Assembly: GCA_003223395.1 (NCBI GenBank)
Contig: QHUZ01000025.1
Coordinates: 1 to 64,000, forward strand
DNA from: Gemmatimonadota bacterium
Lineage (GTDB): Bacteria; Gemmatimonadota; Gemmatimonadetes; Gemmatimonadales; GWC2-71-9
Reading direction: 5' to 3'
Length of the DNA stretch: 64,000 bases
The notes beneath the pieces were generated by a model. It saw only the letters and a list, made by a program, of their open reading frames with translations. It ran no database searches and had not been told where the DNA came from. The translations under genes and the position numbers were made by a program. Shown here in pieces: positions 21,859-33,386 of this stretch (position 1 is its first letter; every line of letters begins with the position of its first letter).

Positions 21859-22611
21859 TTAGAGGATTTTGCCGCGGCGGACGCGGAAGTCGACAATCTG
21901 CTGCGTCCAACTCCACAATGAGTCTTGCCGCTGCATGGCGACGCCCTGCACCTCATGGCGGTGCCAGCCCACCATCACGTTCTGGTCCTGAGTCCAGATT
22001 TTCACGCGGTTGCGCGGGACGAGTTTCTCCCAGTTCTGCGCCACCTGGGGTTGTGCGTACAGCAATCGGATCGTGACGTTGCGCGACAAGTATTCGATCG
22101 GGCTGACGTCGATCTTGGCGTAGAGCGTCGGGGCACTCATGCGGCCGGCCCCGGGGAAATCGGGCACGCCATCGGAGAACAGGACGATGTTGAGCGGAGC
22201 AAGCACGAGGTTCTGGCGCTTGATGTGCACCGCGGTCCGCTCGAAGAAAGAGTTGAAGTCGGTGACGGGATCGTCCTCCGGGAACCACGCGCGAAGGCTC
22301 GCTTCAATTTCGGCTGGCGTCTTCCCCGAGAGATCCTGGATCGGGTGGAAGCTCTTCGGCTGTCCGACGTGCTCGCCGCCGAGCGAACCCACGAACACGT
22401 CGGTGGCCTGCTTCAAGCCGCCGAGCGCGTTGATGTGCCCATAGATGTACAGCGCCGCGTAGCGGAGCGCGTCGTCGAACTGACCGCTCTTGCGGAATGA
22501 GCCGGAGATATCAAGGCCCACGACGAGCGTGGACTTGGGCGGCTGCGCGTTGGACGGCGGTTTGCAGCTGACGAGCCCGAGGGCGAGCAGCCCCACTACG
22601 ACGCGCTTCAC
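21859..22611 (-). CDS. VWA-like lipoprotein
   Basis: Lipobox 'LLALGLVSCKPP'; MIDAS-like 'VVGLDISGSFRKSG'; 'NIVLFSDGVPDFPG'. Confidence 0.7.
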   Translation of the reverse strand: MKRVVVGLLALGLVSCKPPSNAQPPKSTLVVGLDISGSFRKSGQFDDALRYAALYIYGHINALGGLKQATDVFVGSLGGEHVGQPKSFHPIQDLSGKTPAEIEASLRAWFPEDDPVTDFNSFFERTAVHIKRQNLVLAPLNIVLFSDGVPDFPGAGRMSAPTLYAKIDVSPIEYLSRNVTIRLLYAQPQVAQNWEKLVPRNRVKIWTQDQNVMVGWHRHEVQGVAMQRQDSLWSWTQQIVDFRVRRGKIL

Positions 22612-23870
22612 CGGGCCACCTCGCCGCTGACGCGGGCCGGGAAGTGCGTTGCGGCCAACACGTCTTCGATGGACTTGAACGGCAGCGTAAAGTGGCCACG
22701 ACCCGTGAACACGACAAAGAGGAAATTCATCCCCGACGCGACGACCTGCAGCACGGGTAGCGACGCCAGCTCGAACAGCTCACGCGATTCCTTGCGGAAC
22801 CACTCGCGCTCCGCCTTGAGCGCACTGATGGGGCCCTTCCAGTAATCGGGCACCGCCGTCGAGCCGCTGTGGGGGACCGACCCTTCGACGGCAAACGCCT
22901 GGCGGCCGAGCAGACCGATCAGCGCGGGGGCGCCGAAGCGGCCGAACAGGAACCAGGTCATGCCACGCACGCCAACCCAGCCGAAGAACGCGAGGCCGAT
23001 CGTGCCGAACACACCCAGTTGAATGCCTTGCTGCGCCAGCCACGGCGTCATGGCATCCACCAGTTCGCGATAGAGGAACAGGACTTCAAACATCGCCACC
23101 GCGATTTCCACCATGATCATGAAGACGATGTTGCCGGTCTGCCGCGCCTTGATCGCCTCATTCAGCACCTGAATGCACGCGAAGCTGCCGGCGATGATGA
23201 TCGCGAGGAAAATCCAGAGGATCAGAATCAACGCGAACCCGTTCACTTCGTATCCCGTGAGGTCCGCCAGCAGCTCGCTCATCGTGGGCCGCAGGGTGAA
23301 CGTGAAGATCGTCGCCTCGACGGCGGACCAGACGATCAGCAGGAAGAACGCTGGCCAGGGAACACCGGGGCGACGCGAGGTGGCGTCGAGCATGGCGAGC
23401 GGGGAAGTGATCGCGCTTTTCAGGGTGCCGATGATGAGCTGCACGCTCAGCTTGAGCAGACCCCAAACCCAGCCGACCAGCACGATGAGAAACTTCACGA
23501 GGCCGGCCCAATAGAACCACACCATCCGCAGCGCGTCCCACCACGCCAACGCGACCGACTGCAGGAGCGTCACCGAGCGTCCCAGGCGGAAGGGGATCGT
23601 GTAGAGCGATACCATGGTGCCCCAGATCGCGGCGACGAAGACCGCTGCGGGCAGCAGCAGCAGCACCGACAAGCCAGCGAGGCTCCAGAACGATTCGCCC
23701 TGGAGCACAAATCCAAAAATCCGACTCTGGAATGGCACGATCCACGCCAGTCCCGCCATCACCCAGGCAAATAGCTGCGACAGGATGAAGCTCCACTGCT
23801 GGGTCTGGGCGGCGTTGACGACAGCGTCTTGCATCGGAAGAGCCCTCCCACGGGATAGGACGGCGTTCAC
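22608..23870 (-). CDS. Polytopic membrane protein of unknown function
   Basis: Multiple hydrophobic helices; coupled to the downstream VWA gene on the minus strand (ATGA-type overlap). Confidence 0.75.
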   Translation of the reverse strand: MNAVLSRGRALPMQDAVVNAAQTQQWSFILSQLFAWVMAGLAWIVPFQSRIFGFVLQGESFWSLAGLSVLLLLPAAVFVAAIWGTMVSLYTIPFRLGRSVTLLQSVALAWWDALRMVWFYWAGLVKFLIVLVGWVWGLLKLSVQLIIGTLKSAITSPLAMLDATSRRPGVPWPAFFLLIVWSAVEATIFTFTLRPTMSELLADLTGYEVNGFALILILWIFLAIIIAGSFACIQVLNEAIKARQTGNIVFMIMVEIAVAMFEVLFLYRELVDAMTPWLAQQGIQLGVFGTIGLAFFGWVGVRGMTWFLFGRFGAPALIGLLGRQAFAVEGSVPHSGSTAVPDYWKGPISALKAEREWFRKESRELFELASLPVLQVVASGMNFLFVVFTGRGHFTLPFKSIEDVLAATHFPARVSGEVAR

Positions 23871-23887
23871 TACGAGGCGGGCACATT

Positions 23888-23914
23888 GTTATAAAAGTGG
23901 ACCCGCCAAGTCAA
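23888..23914 (-). promoter_or_regulatory. Candidate sigma70-type promoter for the 23870->21859 operon
   Basis: On minus strand TTGACT - 15 bp - TATAAC just upstream of the 23870 start; spacer shorter than the 17 bp optimum. Confidence 0.35.
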
Positions 23915-23990
23915 GCAAACGGGGGGTGACGAGCATCACGGGACCCTTGCGACTTGCGTAAAATGCCCAGCCGGGGCTACTCATCTCGGT

Positions 23991-24362
23991 GTGGCGGACG
24001 ACCCGAAGCGCTTGATCGTCGTTGGCGACCGCGTCCTCATCGTTCCCGAGGAGGGCGAGGAGCGGACCAATGTCGGCCTCTATTTGCCCCCCTCGGCGAT
24101 CGAAGGACGGCAGGTGCAGGGCGGGCGCATCGTCGCGACCGGACCAGGGACCCCGATGCCGGAGCCCGCGAGCATGGACGAGGAGCCTTGGAAGATCCAC
24201 GGCGGAGGTTCCGAAGTGAAATATCTGCCGACCCAGGCGGAGGCCGGCGATTACGCGCTGTTCTTCCGCAAAGCCGCGGTCGAAATCACATTCGAGGGCA
24301 AGACGTACTTGGTCGTCCCGCAGGCCGCGATTCTGGTACTCGTACGAGGGAAGCATGGCTGA
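23991..24362 (+). CDS. GroES-like co-chaperonin (divergent)
   Basis: 'LIVVGDRVLIVPEEGEERTNVGLYLPP...VQGGRIVATGPG...YALFFRKAAVEITFEGKTYLVVPQAAILVLV'; no GroEL adjacent. Confidence 0.8.
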   Translation: MADDPKRLIVVGDRVLIVPEEGEERTNVGLYLPPSAIEGRQVQGGRIVATGPGTPMPEPASMDEEPWKIHGGGSEVKYLPTQAEAGDYALFFRKAAVEITFEGKTYLVVPQAAILVLVRGKHG

Positions 24363-24672
24363 CATCGGTTGGGCACGGAGTCGTGGCGATCGCGCGGAAG
24401 GGCAGGGTCTCCGGCGCGGCGCATGGTATCGCGTCGTCGAGAATACGCCCAAGGATTATGTCGTCCTTGACGTACATCACGTCGAGATTCGCATTCCCAA
24501 GGGCGATGTCGAAATTCGCAATGAACGGCCCAATGCGTGGAGTGTGGTCCGTGAGCCGCACGTGGTCTGCCCGGGATGTCATGCCCGGACAGTCGTCCCG
24601 GAGGGCCGCAAAGATGCGAAGTGCCATGAATGCGGCCGGAGTTATGCAATCGACTGGAAGGATTCCGGCTAA
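24355..24672 (+). CDS. Small zinc-ribbon-containing protein
   Basis: 'VVCPGCHARTVVPEGRKDAKCHECGRSY' two CxxC pairs. Confidence 0.65.
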   Translation: MADIGWARSRGDRAEGQGLRRGAWYRVVENTPKDYVVLDVHHVEIRIPKGDVEIRNERPNAWSVVREPHVVCPGCHARTVVPEGRKDAKCHECGRSYAIDWKDSG

Positions 24673-25418
24673 AGCTCCGGGGGGACGTAGGGAGTCGGTG
24701 CCGGCACTTTTGTCTCGGGATTCGCGGTCCGCTCACACAAATGCTCGAGCAGTTCAATCTGGCGCTTTTGAATATGCCACAGCTCGTGCCACTGCTTGAA
24801 TCGCAACGAATCCAGCTTGTCGTGTAGGTCCCGGATCTCAATCTCCGCCATCAAGTTGATCTCATAGTCCTGATTCGCCTGCATGCGGTCTTTGTGCGCC
24901 TGCCGGTTCTGGCTCATCATGATGACCGGCGCTTGCAGCGCGGCGAGGGTCGAGAGCACGAGGTTCAAGAGAATGAAGGGGTAGGGATCGAAAGGGTGGC
25001 GCGCGAGCGCCCAGGCGTTCACGATCATCCACGCGACGAGGATACCGCCGAACAGGCCGATGAACCGCCAGCTCCCGCCGAATTGCGCCACTTTGTCCGC
25101 CACCCGCTCGCCGAACGTCATCGTCGTCTCGAATTCCTGATGCACGACGCCGCTGACTCTCCCGCGACGCGTGATTTTCGAGACAACCGCGTGCTCGATC
25201 TCTGAAAGCTTCTGGTATTCGGCCTCGAGGTAGCCGACGAATTTCTTGGCCCGATACGTCTCGAGGCAGTTGGGGCAGATGCCGCGGTTCGCCTCCCATT
25301 CTGGTCGATCCTGTCTGATAAGATCGATGATCCGGTTCTCCAGCTTCTGCGGCGACCGGAGCGACCGGCCGTCCACAGGAGACTCGCACAAAGAGCAGCT
25401 CAACTTGGGTTTCGACAT
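24669..25418 (-). CDS. DUF1003 family membrane protein with N-terminal Cys motifs
   Basis: 'RVADKVAQFGGSWRFIGLFGGILVAWMIVNAWAL...DPYPFILLNLVLSTLAALQAPVIMMSQNRQAHKDR'. Confidence 0.88.
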   Translation of the reverse strand: MSKPKLSCSLCESPVDGRSLRSPQKLENRIIDLIRQDRPEWEANRGICPNCLETYRAKKFVGYLEAEYQKLSEIEHAVVSKITRRGRVSGVVHQEFETTMTFGERVADKVAQFGGSWRFIGLFGGILVAWMIVNAWALARHPFDPYPFILLNLVLSTLAALQAPVIMMSQNRQAHKDRMQANQDYEINLMAEIEIRDLHDKLDSLRFKQWHELWHIQKRQIELLEHLCERTANPETKVPAPTPYVPPEL

Positions 25419-25430
25419 GCCGTTCGTCTC

Positions 25431-27569
<2,139 letters not shown>

Positions 27570-27640
27570 GACGCGTAAACGTGCCCCGTGTCGCGGCTTT
27601 GGGGTAGGGGGTCGGAGCCGGTCATGGCGTTTCGTGCGAC

Positions 27641-28804
27641 ATGCCGACGTGCATCGTGGGACTCGACGCGGCGCGCGCAGTCCTCAAAGAACGCTTCGGT
27701 CACCCGCGATTCCGCGTCCACCAGCTCAAGGTGCTGGGTCCGCTGCTCGCGGGTCGCAATGTGCTCGCCGTGCTTCCTACCGGCGCGGGCAAATCGCTGT
27801 GTTATCAGGTACCGGCGCTGCTCGCAGACGGACTCACGCTCGTCGTCTCACCCCTCATCTCGCTGATGCAAGACCAGGTCGGCGCGTTGCGCCGCCGTGG
27901 CATCGCAGCGGCGTACGTCAACAGCCAGCTGGATGTCAGGCAGCGGCGCGTCATCCTCGACGCGGCGATCGGCGGGCGACTCGCCCTCTTGTACTGCGCG
28001 CCGGAGCGATTGGCATCGCTGACGCGACGCCTGGTGGCCGCAGGCACGCCGGTGACGCTCCTCGCGATCGACGAGGCGCACTGCATCACCGAATGGGGCA
28101 ACGAATTCCGGCCGGTCTACCGACGCCTTGGCGTGTTCCGCGCGGCGCTCGGACGGCCCCCGACGATTGCCCTGACGGGAAGCGCGACGCCGGCCGCGCG
28201 CGCCGACATCCTGCACGTGCTGCGGATGCCCGATGCCGACGTTGTGGTGACGTCGTTCGATCGTCCCAATCTCGACTTTCGTGTCTGCCGCGTGCGAGAT
28301 GATCGCGAGCGTTTCGCGACGATCCGCCAGCGCGTCCGCAACGGGGCCGGAGCGTCGCTCATTTACACGCCAACCCGGCGGCTGACCGAGCTGGTCACGC
28401 GCGCACTCCTGCGGTCGAGCGTGCGCGCGGCTCCCTATCACGCGGGTCTCAGCGCCGGTATTCGGCGGCGTGTGTTACGGGCGTTCCTCGCGGATCAGGT
28501 GCATGTGATCGTGGCGACGAGCGCCTTCGGCATGGGGATCGACAAACCCGACGTGCGGCAGGTGCTGCATTGGGGTCCGCCGCCGACGGTCGAGGCGTAT
28601 TACCAGGAAGCCGGCAGGGCTGGGCGCGATGGCTGTCCGTCTAATTGTGTCGTGGTGTGGCGGCGCGAGGACTTCGCCTGGGGCAGTATCGCGCCGGCCA
28701 TGCGGCGATATGTGGAAGCTCGGCGGTGCCGGAGGAGGATGCTGCTGGAGTACTTCGGCGAGCGCGCCGCCGCGTGCGCAGGCTGCGATCACTGTTCGGA
28801 CTAA
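27641..28804 (+). CDS. RecQ-family ATP-dependent DNA helicase, short form
   Basis: 'AVLPTGAGKSLCYQVPALLADGLTLVVSPLISLMQDQV', 'DEAHCITEWG', 'AYYQEAGRAGRDG', terminal Cys zinc motif; ends without RQC/HRDC. Confidence 0.93.
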   Translation: MPTCIVGLDAARAVLKERFGHPRFRVHQLKVLGPLLAGRNVLAVLPTGAGKSLCYQVPALLADGLTLVVSPLISLMQDQVGALRRRGIAAAYVNSQLDVRQRRVILDAAIGGRLALLYCAPERLASLTRRLVAAGTPVTLLAIDEAHCITEWGNEFRPVYRRLGVFRAALGRPPTIALTGSATPAARADILHVLRMPDADVVVTSFDRPNLDFRVCRVRDDRERFATIRQRVRNGAGASLIYTPTRRLTELVTRALLRSSVRAAPYHAGLSAGIRRRVLRAFLADQVHVIVATSAFGMGIDKPDVRQVLHWGPPPTVEAYYQEAGRAGRDGCPSNCVVVWRREDFAWGSIAPAMRRYVEARRCRRRMLLEYFGERAAACAGCDHCSD

Positions 28805-28883
28805 GTGAACGGCCCTCAGATCTGGGACAATTCCCGGCCGGATGCAAACCGTACTTTTGCTCAAAAGGCGATAGCCGAAACGC

Positions 28884-28897
28884 GTGATCTAGATCAC
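28884..28897. promoter_or_regulatory. Candidate CRP/FNR-family binding site GTGATCTAGATCAC
   Basis: Perfect 14-bp palindrome matching the TGTGA-N6-TCACA core; centred ~41 bp before the regulator start codon. Confidence 0.6.
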
Positions 28898-28931
28898 TGT
28901 TGGGCCGGTTCAACCGACGAGTCCCGAGACC

Positions 28932-29597
28932 GTGACCAGTATCCTGATCGTGGCTGACATCCGCCTGTACCGCGAGGGTCTGGCGCAGGCATTGGCGCGA
29001 CAGTCCTCGTTCGACCTGATCGGGACGGCGGGCGATGCGCCCGGCGCGATTGCCCAGCTCCGGGCCCAGACCCACGATATGGTCCTGGTGGACATGGCGA
29101 TGGCGGGCAGCGCCGGCGTCGTCCGCACGATTCGCCAGTGTGTGCCGGAGACGAAGCTGGTGGCGCTGTCGGTTGCCGAGACAGATGCGGACGTGTGCGC
29201 ATGCGCCGAGGCAGGCGTCACCGGTTATGTCCCGCGGGATGCTTCCCTGAATGATCTGATCGCGACGCTGGAAAGTGCGGAGCGCGGCGAAGCGCTCTGC
29301 TCGCCGCGGATGGCGGGCAGTCTGTTGCGGCGCCTGGCTGAGCTCGCCAGTGCGCTGCCATTGGGCCCTACCGCGGCGCGCCTGACGCCACGCGAGTCCG
29401 AGATCATGCGCTTGCTCGACGACGGGCTGGCCAACAAGGACATTGCTCGGCGCCTCGGCATCGAGGTCGCCACGGTCAAGAACCACGTCCACAATATCCT
29501 CGACAAGCTGCAAGTGCATCGTCGCGCGGAAGCGGCCGCGATCATGCGCAAAGTGCTGCGTACCAATCCCACGCCCCACCTGAGCGCCGCAGGGTAG
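28932..29597 (+). CDS. NarL/FixJ-type response regulator (REC + LuxR HTH)
   Basis: REC 'ILIVADIRLYREGLAQAL...DMVLVDMAM', HTH 'LTPRESEIMRLLDDGLANKDIARRLGIEVATVKNHVHNILDKLQVHRR'. Confidence 0.93.
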   Translation: MTSILIVADIRLYREGLAQALARQSSFDLIGTAGDAPGAIAQLRAQTHDMVLVDMAMAGSAGVVRTIRQCVPETKLVALSVAETDADVCACAEAGVTGYVPRDASLNDLIATLESAERGEALCSPRMAGSLLRRLAELASALPLGPTAARLTPRESEIMRLLDDGLANKDIARRLGIEVATVKNHVHNILDKLQVHRRAEAAAIMRKVLRTNPTPHLSAAG

Positions 29598-29601
29598 TCG
29601 C

Positions 29602-30240
29602 ATGACCGACGTGTGTACCGAGCCACAACTGAGAGCGTTTTTGCCAGCGGCACCGCGACTCGACGTGTGGTGTCCGGCGCTGAACACCGCGATGAGCCGA
29701 TTTCAGATCAATTCCGTGGAGCGCGCGGCCGCGTTTCTCGCGCAAGTCGCGCACGAATCCAACCAGTTTCGAAACCTGGTCGAAAACTTGAACTACTCCG
29801 CCGACCGGCTCGTGAACGTCTGGCCGAAGCGGTTTCCGACGCTGGAGGCGGCGACACCTTACGAACGGCAGCCGGAGAAGCTCGCGAACTACGTGTATGC
29901 CAGCCGTTTGGGGAACGGCGACTCCGCCAGCGGCGACGGGTGGCGGTTTCGGGGCCGTGGGCTCCTCCAGATCACCGGGCGTGGGAATTACCGGTCGACG
30001 GGACTGGGGATCGGACTTCCGCTGGAAACAGAGCCGGAGCGGTTGGAATCGCCGGATGTCGCAGCGCTTGCAGCGGCGCAGTTCTGGCAGGCGCGGGGGT
30101 TGAATGAACTGGCCGATGATCGCAACGATGACAACGATGATGAGGACTTCGTGCGAATCTGCACGACCATCAACGGCGGTCGCACGGGGCTCGAAGAACG
30201 GCGCCAGCTGTGGGCGACTGCCAAAACGATCTGGGTGTGA
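29602..30240 (+). CDS. GH19-type chitinase/endolysin-like glycoside hydrolase
   Basis: 'AAFLAQVAHESNQFRNLVENLNYSADRL', 'GDGWRFRGRGLLQITGRGNYR', 'CTTINGG'. Confidence 0.85.
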   Translation: MTDVCTEPQLRAFLPAAPRLDVWCPALNTAMSRFQINSVERAAAFLAQVAHESNQFRNLVENLNYSADRLVNVWPKRFPTLEAATPYERQPEKLANYVYASRLGNGDSASGDGWRFRGRGLLQITGRGNYRSTGLGIGLPLETEPERLESPDVAALAAAQFWQARGLNELADDRNDDNDDEDFVRICTTINGGRTGLEERRQLWATAKTIWV

Positions 30241-30248
30241 GTCCTGCC

Positions 30249-31052
30249 ATGAGCTCCCTCGCACGTGTCAGGTCCGCGCGGTACGCAGCGCTGGCGTGCT
30301 TCATGTGGGCGATCGCGTCGACCAGTGGTGCAGCGCAGAACTCGCCGTGCGATAAGGGGCTCGAGGGATTGGGTCACGGTCCCAACGGCTACGCGCTGCG
30401 CGGCGATCGGTGCGAGGGCATCTACATCCAGCAGGTTGGCGGGACCGTGCTGTGGGTCGCGTCGTACACACAGTCGTTCGAAAGTTACGAGCTCACCTCC
30501 GGCGCCGATCTCGTCATCGAATGGAGTACCCCGGCCGACGCGGTCATGCGACTGCGGGCGCAGGGAGTCAAGCACGATCTTTATTACCGAATGGACGCTG
30601 TCCGCTCGGCAGCGCCCCGATCGTACCACTGGCCCTCCGATGTTCTCGCTGCGCAACGCATTTCGAGGGAAGACATTGGCGTGTTGGGTTGGATCCGCCA
30701 GCCGATTGGGGGAGTCGAGCGTGATGTCTATGTGCCCCTCCGCATCGCGCAGCACAGCACTCCGCGCGATACGGCGCTGTATGAGCTCGTACTCTTTCCC
30801 ACCGTCCGTCTCAACGAAGTCTACGTGACGCTCGCGACCGTCGGGGCCGATGGGCATCCGCTGCAGTACATGAAAAAAGGACAGCCGCTGCACTACGGCT
30901 ACTATCCACCGGAGCAGCCGATACCGATTGAACTCCGCGACCAGGCTGAGGCCGGCGTCTACTACCTCGAGATCAGCGCCGACCTCACCAACGGCGGCTC
31001 CGTCGCGTTGACGCACTGGATCTACTATGGGCGCGCGCGGCACGAGCGCTGA
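30249..31052 (+). CDS. Exported hypothetical protein
   Basis: N-terminal signal-like 'RYAALACFMWAIASTSGAAQ'; coupled to neighbours. Confidence 0.6.
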   Translation: MSSLARVRSARYAALACFMWAIASTSGAAQNSPCDKGLEGLGHGPNGYALRGDRCEGIYIQQVGGTVLWVASYTQSFESYELTSGADLVIEWSTPADAVMRLRAQGVKHDLYYRMDAVRSAAPRSYHWPSDVLAAQRISREDIGVLGWIRQPIGGVERDVYVPLRIAQHSTPRDTALYELVLFPTVRLNEVYVTLATVGADGHPLQYMKKGQPLHYGYYPPEQPIPIELRDQAEAGVYYLEISADLTNGGSVALTHWIYYGRARHER

Positions 31053-32169
31053 TACTCGGGCCCTCGAGGACCTGGTGGCCAAGCGGGGTGATGACATCGC
31101 CGCTGAAGCGCTGCGCACCGGTGGCCAGGTATCGCCGGGCCGGCTGGAAGAGCTCGCGCGGCTGGCGCGGTTGGTCGAGCTGCGCCACGCGGCCAATACA
31201 CGAAGCAAGAATCGCTGGACGCTTCCCGCCGTGGCGCTCGTGACGCTGATCGTGGCCAGCCTGCTGCTCTTTGCCCGTGTCTCGACGACGGAGATCGAAG
31301 CTGACCTGAACGTCTCGGAGGTCAGCTTTGCGCTCCCGACCGAGCAAGCCATCACGGAGCCAATGATCGTTGCGCAGCTCGGCGTGTCGGGCGTACGCTC
31401 GGCGGAGCTCCCCGACGCTCGTGCGGACCCGCCGACATCGCGAGGAGCTGTGAATGTGCTCCTTGCGCGGGAGCAGCTCGGTGAGCGCCTAGGTTCGGTC
31501 ACGGTCGACCCGATTACCGCCCCTTCGGGAGTGCGCGTGCTCGTGGGGGCCGAGGAATCCGGTGGCCGCTCTCGGATCATTCTGCAGGGCGCGACTCCGC
31601 CGCTCGTGGCGTCTGTGCGTGGTCCAACGCGGATCGTGTTCTCGCCGGTGACGAATCAGGTACACGACTTCCTAGTTCCTCGACGAGTCACCCTGGCGCT
31701 GGATTCCCACCAAGTCACGCTCGACTTCACAGCCGCCGATTCAGCCCGTGTGCGCCGTCCATTCTCGTCCCCCCTGCTCGCCACGGGCCTGCTCCTGTCC
31801 AGAGTCGACCAGGTGCAGCAGGAGGGTCAGACGCTGGTGCGACACATCTCAACCATTCGTTCTGGCACGCTGTACTTCGAGGCCCTGGACGCTCGCGCAT
31901 TCCCGTTGCGTACCGGTGAGGGACTGCAGTTCGCGTGGTCGGATGGCGAGATCCGTGAACTACAGCTCGAGGGCGGTTCGATCGCCTTGCGGTTCCATGG
32001 CGCGGTCAGGGGCATGAGCACTGGCACAGGACCCGCGAAGCGTAACCTGATGCCAACCTGGCTTGACTGGCTGCGCGCGCGACACGGTGTCTGGCTTCTG
32101 TGGGGCACGACCACATACGTCGTGGGGCTGTTTCTCAGTATCTCCGGCTGGTGGAAGCGGACCAGATGA
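31027..32169 (+). CDS. Membrane-anchored hypothetical protein
   Basis: Internal TM 'WTLPAVALVTLIVASLLLFARV' and C-terminal TM 'GVWLLWGTTTYVVGLFLSISGWW'; overlaps both neighbours. Confidence 0.65.
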   Translation: MGARGTSADTRALEDLVAKRGDDIAAEALRTGGQVSPGRLEELARLARLVELRHAANTRSKNRWTLPAVALVTLIVASLLLFARVSTTEIEADLNVSEVSFALPTEQAITEPMIVAQLGVSGVRSAELPDARADPPTSRGAVNVLLAREQLGERLGSVTVDPITAPSGVRVLVGAEESGGRSRIILQGATPPLVASVRGPTRIVFSPVTNQVHDFLVPRRVTLALDSHQVTLDFTAADSARVRRPFSSPLLATGLLLSRVDQVQQEGQTLVRHISTIRSGTLYFEALDARAFPLRTGEGLQFAWSDGEIRELQLEGGSIALRFHGAVRGMSTGTGPAKRNLMPTWLDWLRARHGVWLLWGTTTYVVGLFLSISGWWKRTR

Positions 32170-33386
32170 TCGCCGTGTGGCGCTCCACGGTGGTGACGGG
32201 TGCGATGCTGGCAATCCACCTGTTCGGGGTGTGCACGCGTTGCCTCAGCGCGCAAGCGGACAACGTTCCCGCTGACGCCAAGGGCCTGGTCGTGAAAGTC
32301 GTCAGTTATTTCCAGGAGGGCCGGGCACCGACGTTCGGCGCCGGCATCCTCCTCGGCGGCTCAAACAACTCGCTGTACATCGCAACGGCCGGTCATGTCA
32401 TCCAACGAGACACCGCGGCCACGACGATCTGGGTCGTATTCGCCTCACGCGACTCGGTGTTGGCGACCGTGTCGCATCCGCCGCGTCCGGGGTTGGACTT
32501 CGCCGTCCTGACTGTGGTCATCGCTCCCTTGGCTGCAGCGCGCGTAATGCCTCACTCATGGGACCGCCGGGGCGACGTTCACGCTCTGAAGAACGATGAT
32601 CCGGTGAGTCCCGTGGGATGCCCGCAGGGAAGTTGCTGGCAGGCGCCGGCACCTCCGGATCGCATCATCGCCATGGACCGGCTCGGCATTCTGTTTCAGT
32701 CGTCGTTCGTCGACCGAGGCAGTTCGGGTGGCGCCTTGTTCAACGGCTCGTGGGAAGTCGTCGGAATGGTGACGCAGGACGCGCCGCCGCGGGCGAACGC
32801 GATTTCGATCGACGACGTGCTGCGCGAGGCGCGAGGCTTTGAGATCCGGCTGCGCCCACCGTCGGTGCCGAGGGCGGGATATCGGAACAGCGTTGCGCTA
32901 TCCTGGCTGGCACCGGTCTCCGCCACCCGCGATCCGTATGCGGAGGACCGTTTGCCGAGCGGGCGTCTGGTGATGACGCGACAAGGACAGTCTCGGTTGA
33001 CATGGCATGTCGGCCTCCTGCGGCTGGCGCCCGACAATCTGAGTGTGCGGGCAGGGCTCGTCGGCGGCGCGTTGACGTTCCGGAGCGGGCGCTTCGCGGC
33101 CGCGGGATTCCTCGAGGCCGGGCTTGGTCGTGTGGAAGGCCGGTTCGACGCGGGCGGCTACTACATAGCCACCGGCAATCCGCAGAATCCCAATCGCTAC
33201 GTCCCATATTGGCATCAGATGAGAGAAGACGGAATCGGCATCGGCGGCGGAGTCACGTTTTCCGCCATCGTCGCGCGGCATGTCATCCTCGACGTCATGA
33301 CGGGGCACTGGAGCTTCACGGTGCCGGACAGCGTGCCAAAGCTGCCGACGGCGTTCGTCGGGGCGGGGTTGCGGTGGGGCCTGTGA
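32166..33386 (+). CDS. Trypsin-like serine protease with C-terminal beta-rich (OM-barrel-like) region
   Basis: 'YIATAGHVIQ' (H), 'LDFAVLTV' (D), 'FVDRGSSGGALFNGSWEVVGMV' (S). Confidence 0.75.
   Translation: MIAVWRSTVVTGAMLAIHLFGVCTRCLSAQADNVPADAKGLVVKVVSYFQEGRAPTFGAGILLGGSNNSLYIATAGHVIQRDTAATTIWVVFASRDSVLATVSHPPRPGLDFAVLTVVIAPLAAARVMPHSWDRRGDVHALKNDDPVSPVGCPQGSCWQAPAPPDRIIAMDRLGILFQSSFVDRGSSGGALFNGSWEVVGMVTQDAPPRANAISIDDVLREARGFEIRLRPPSVPRAGYRNSVALSWLAPVSATRDPYAEDRLPSGRLVMTRQGQSRLTWHVGLLRLAPDNLSVRAGLVGGALTFRSGRFAAAGFLEAGLGRVEGRFDAGGYYIATGNPQNPNRYVPYWHQMREDGIGIGGGVTFSAIVARHVILDVMTGHWSFTVPDSVPKLPTAFVGAGLRWGL

Noticed and set aside
22869-23774. 301-aa plus-strand ORF inside the minus-strand membrane protein
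   Set aside because: Highly charged His/Asp/Glu/Arg-rich antisense of hydrophobic helices; classic shadow ORF
29988-31580. 530-aa minus-strand ORF covering three plus-strand genes
   Set aside because: Spans several coupled genes on the other strand; Ser/Arg-rich with no motif
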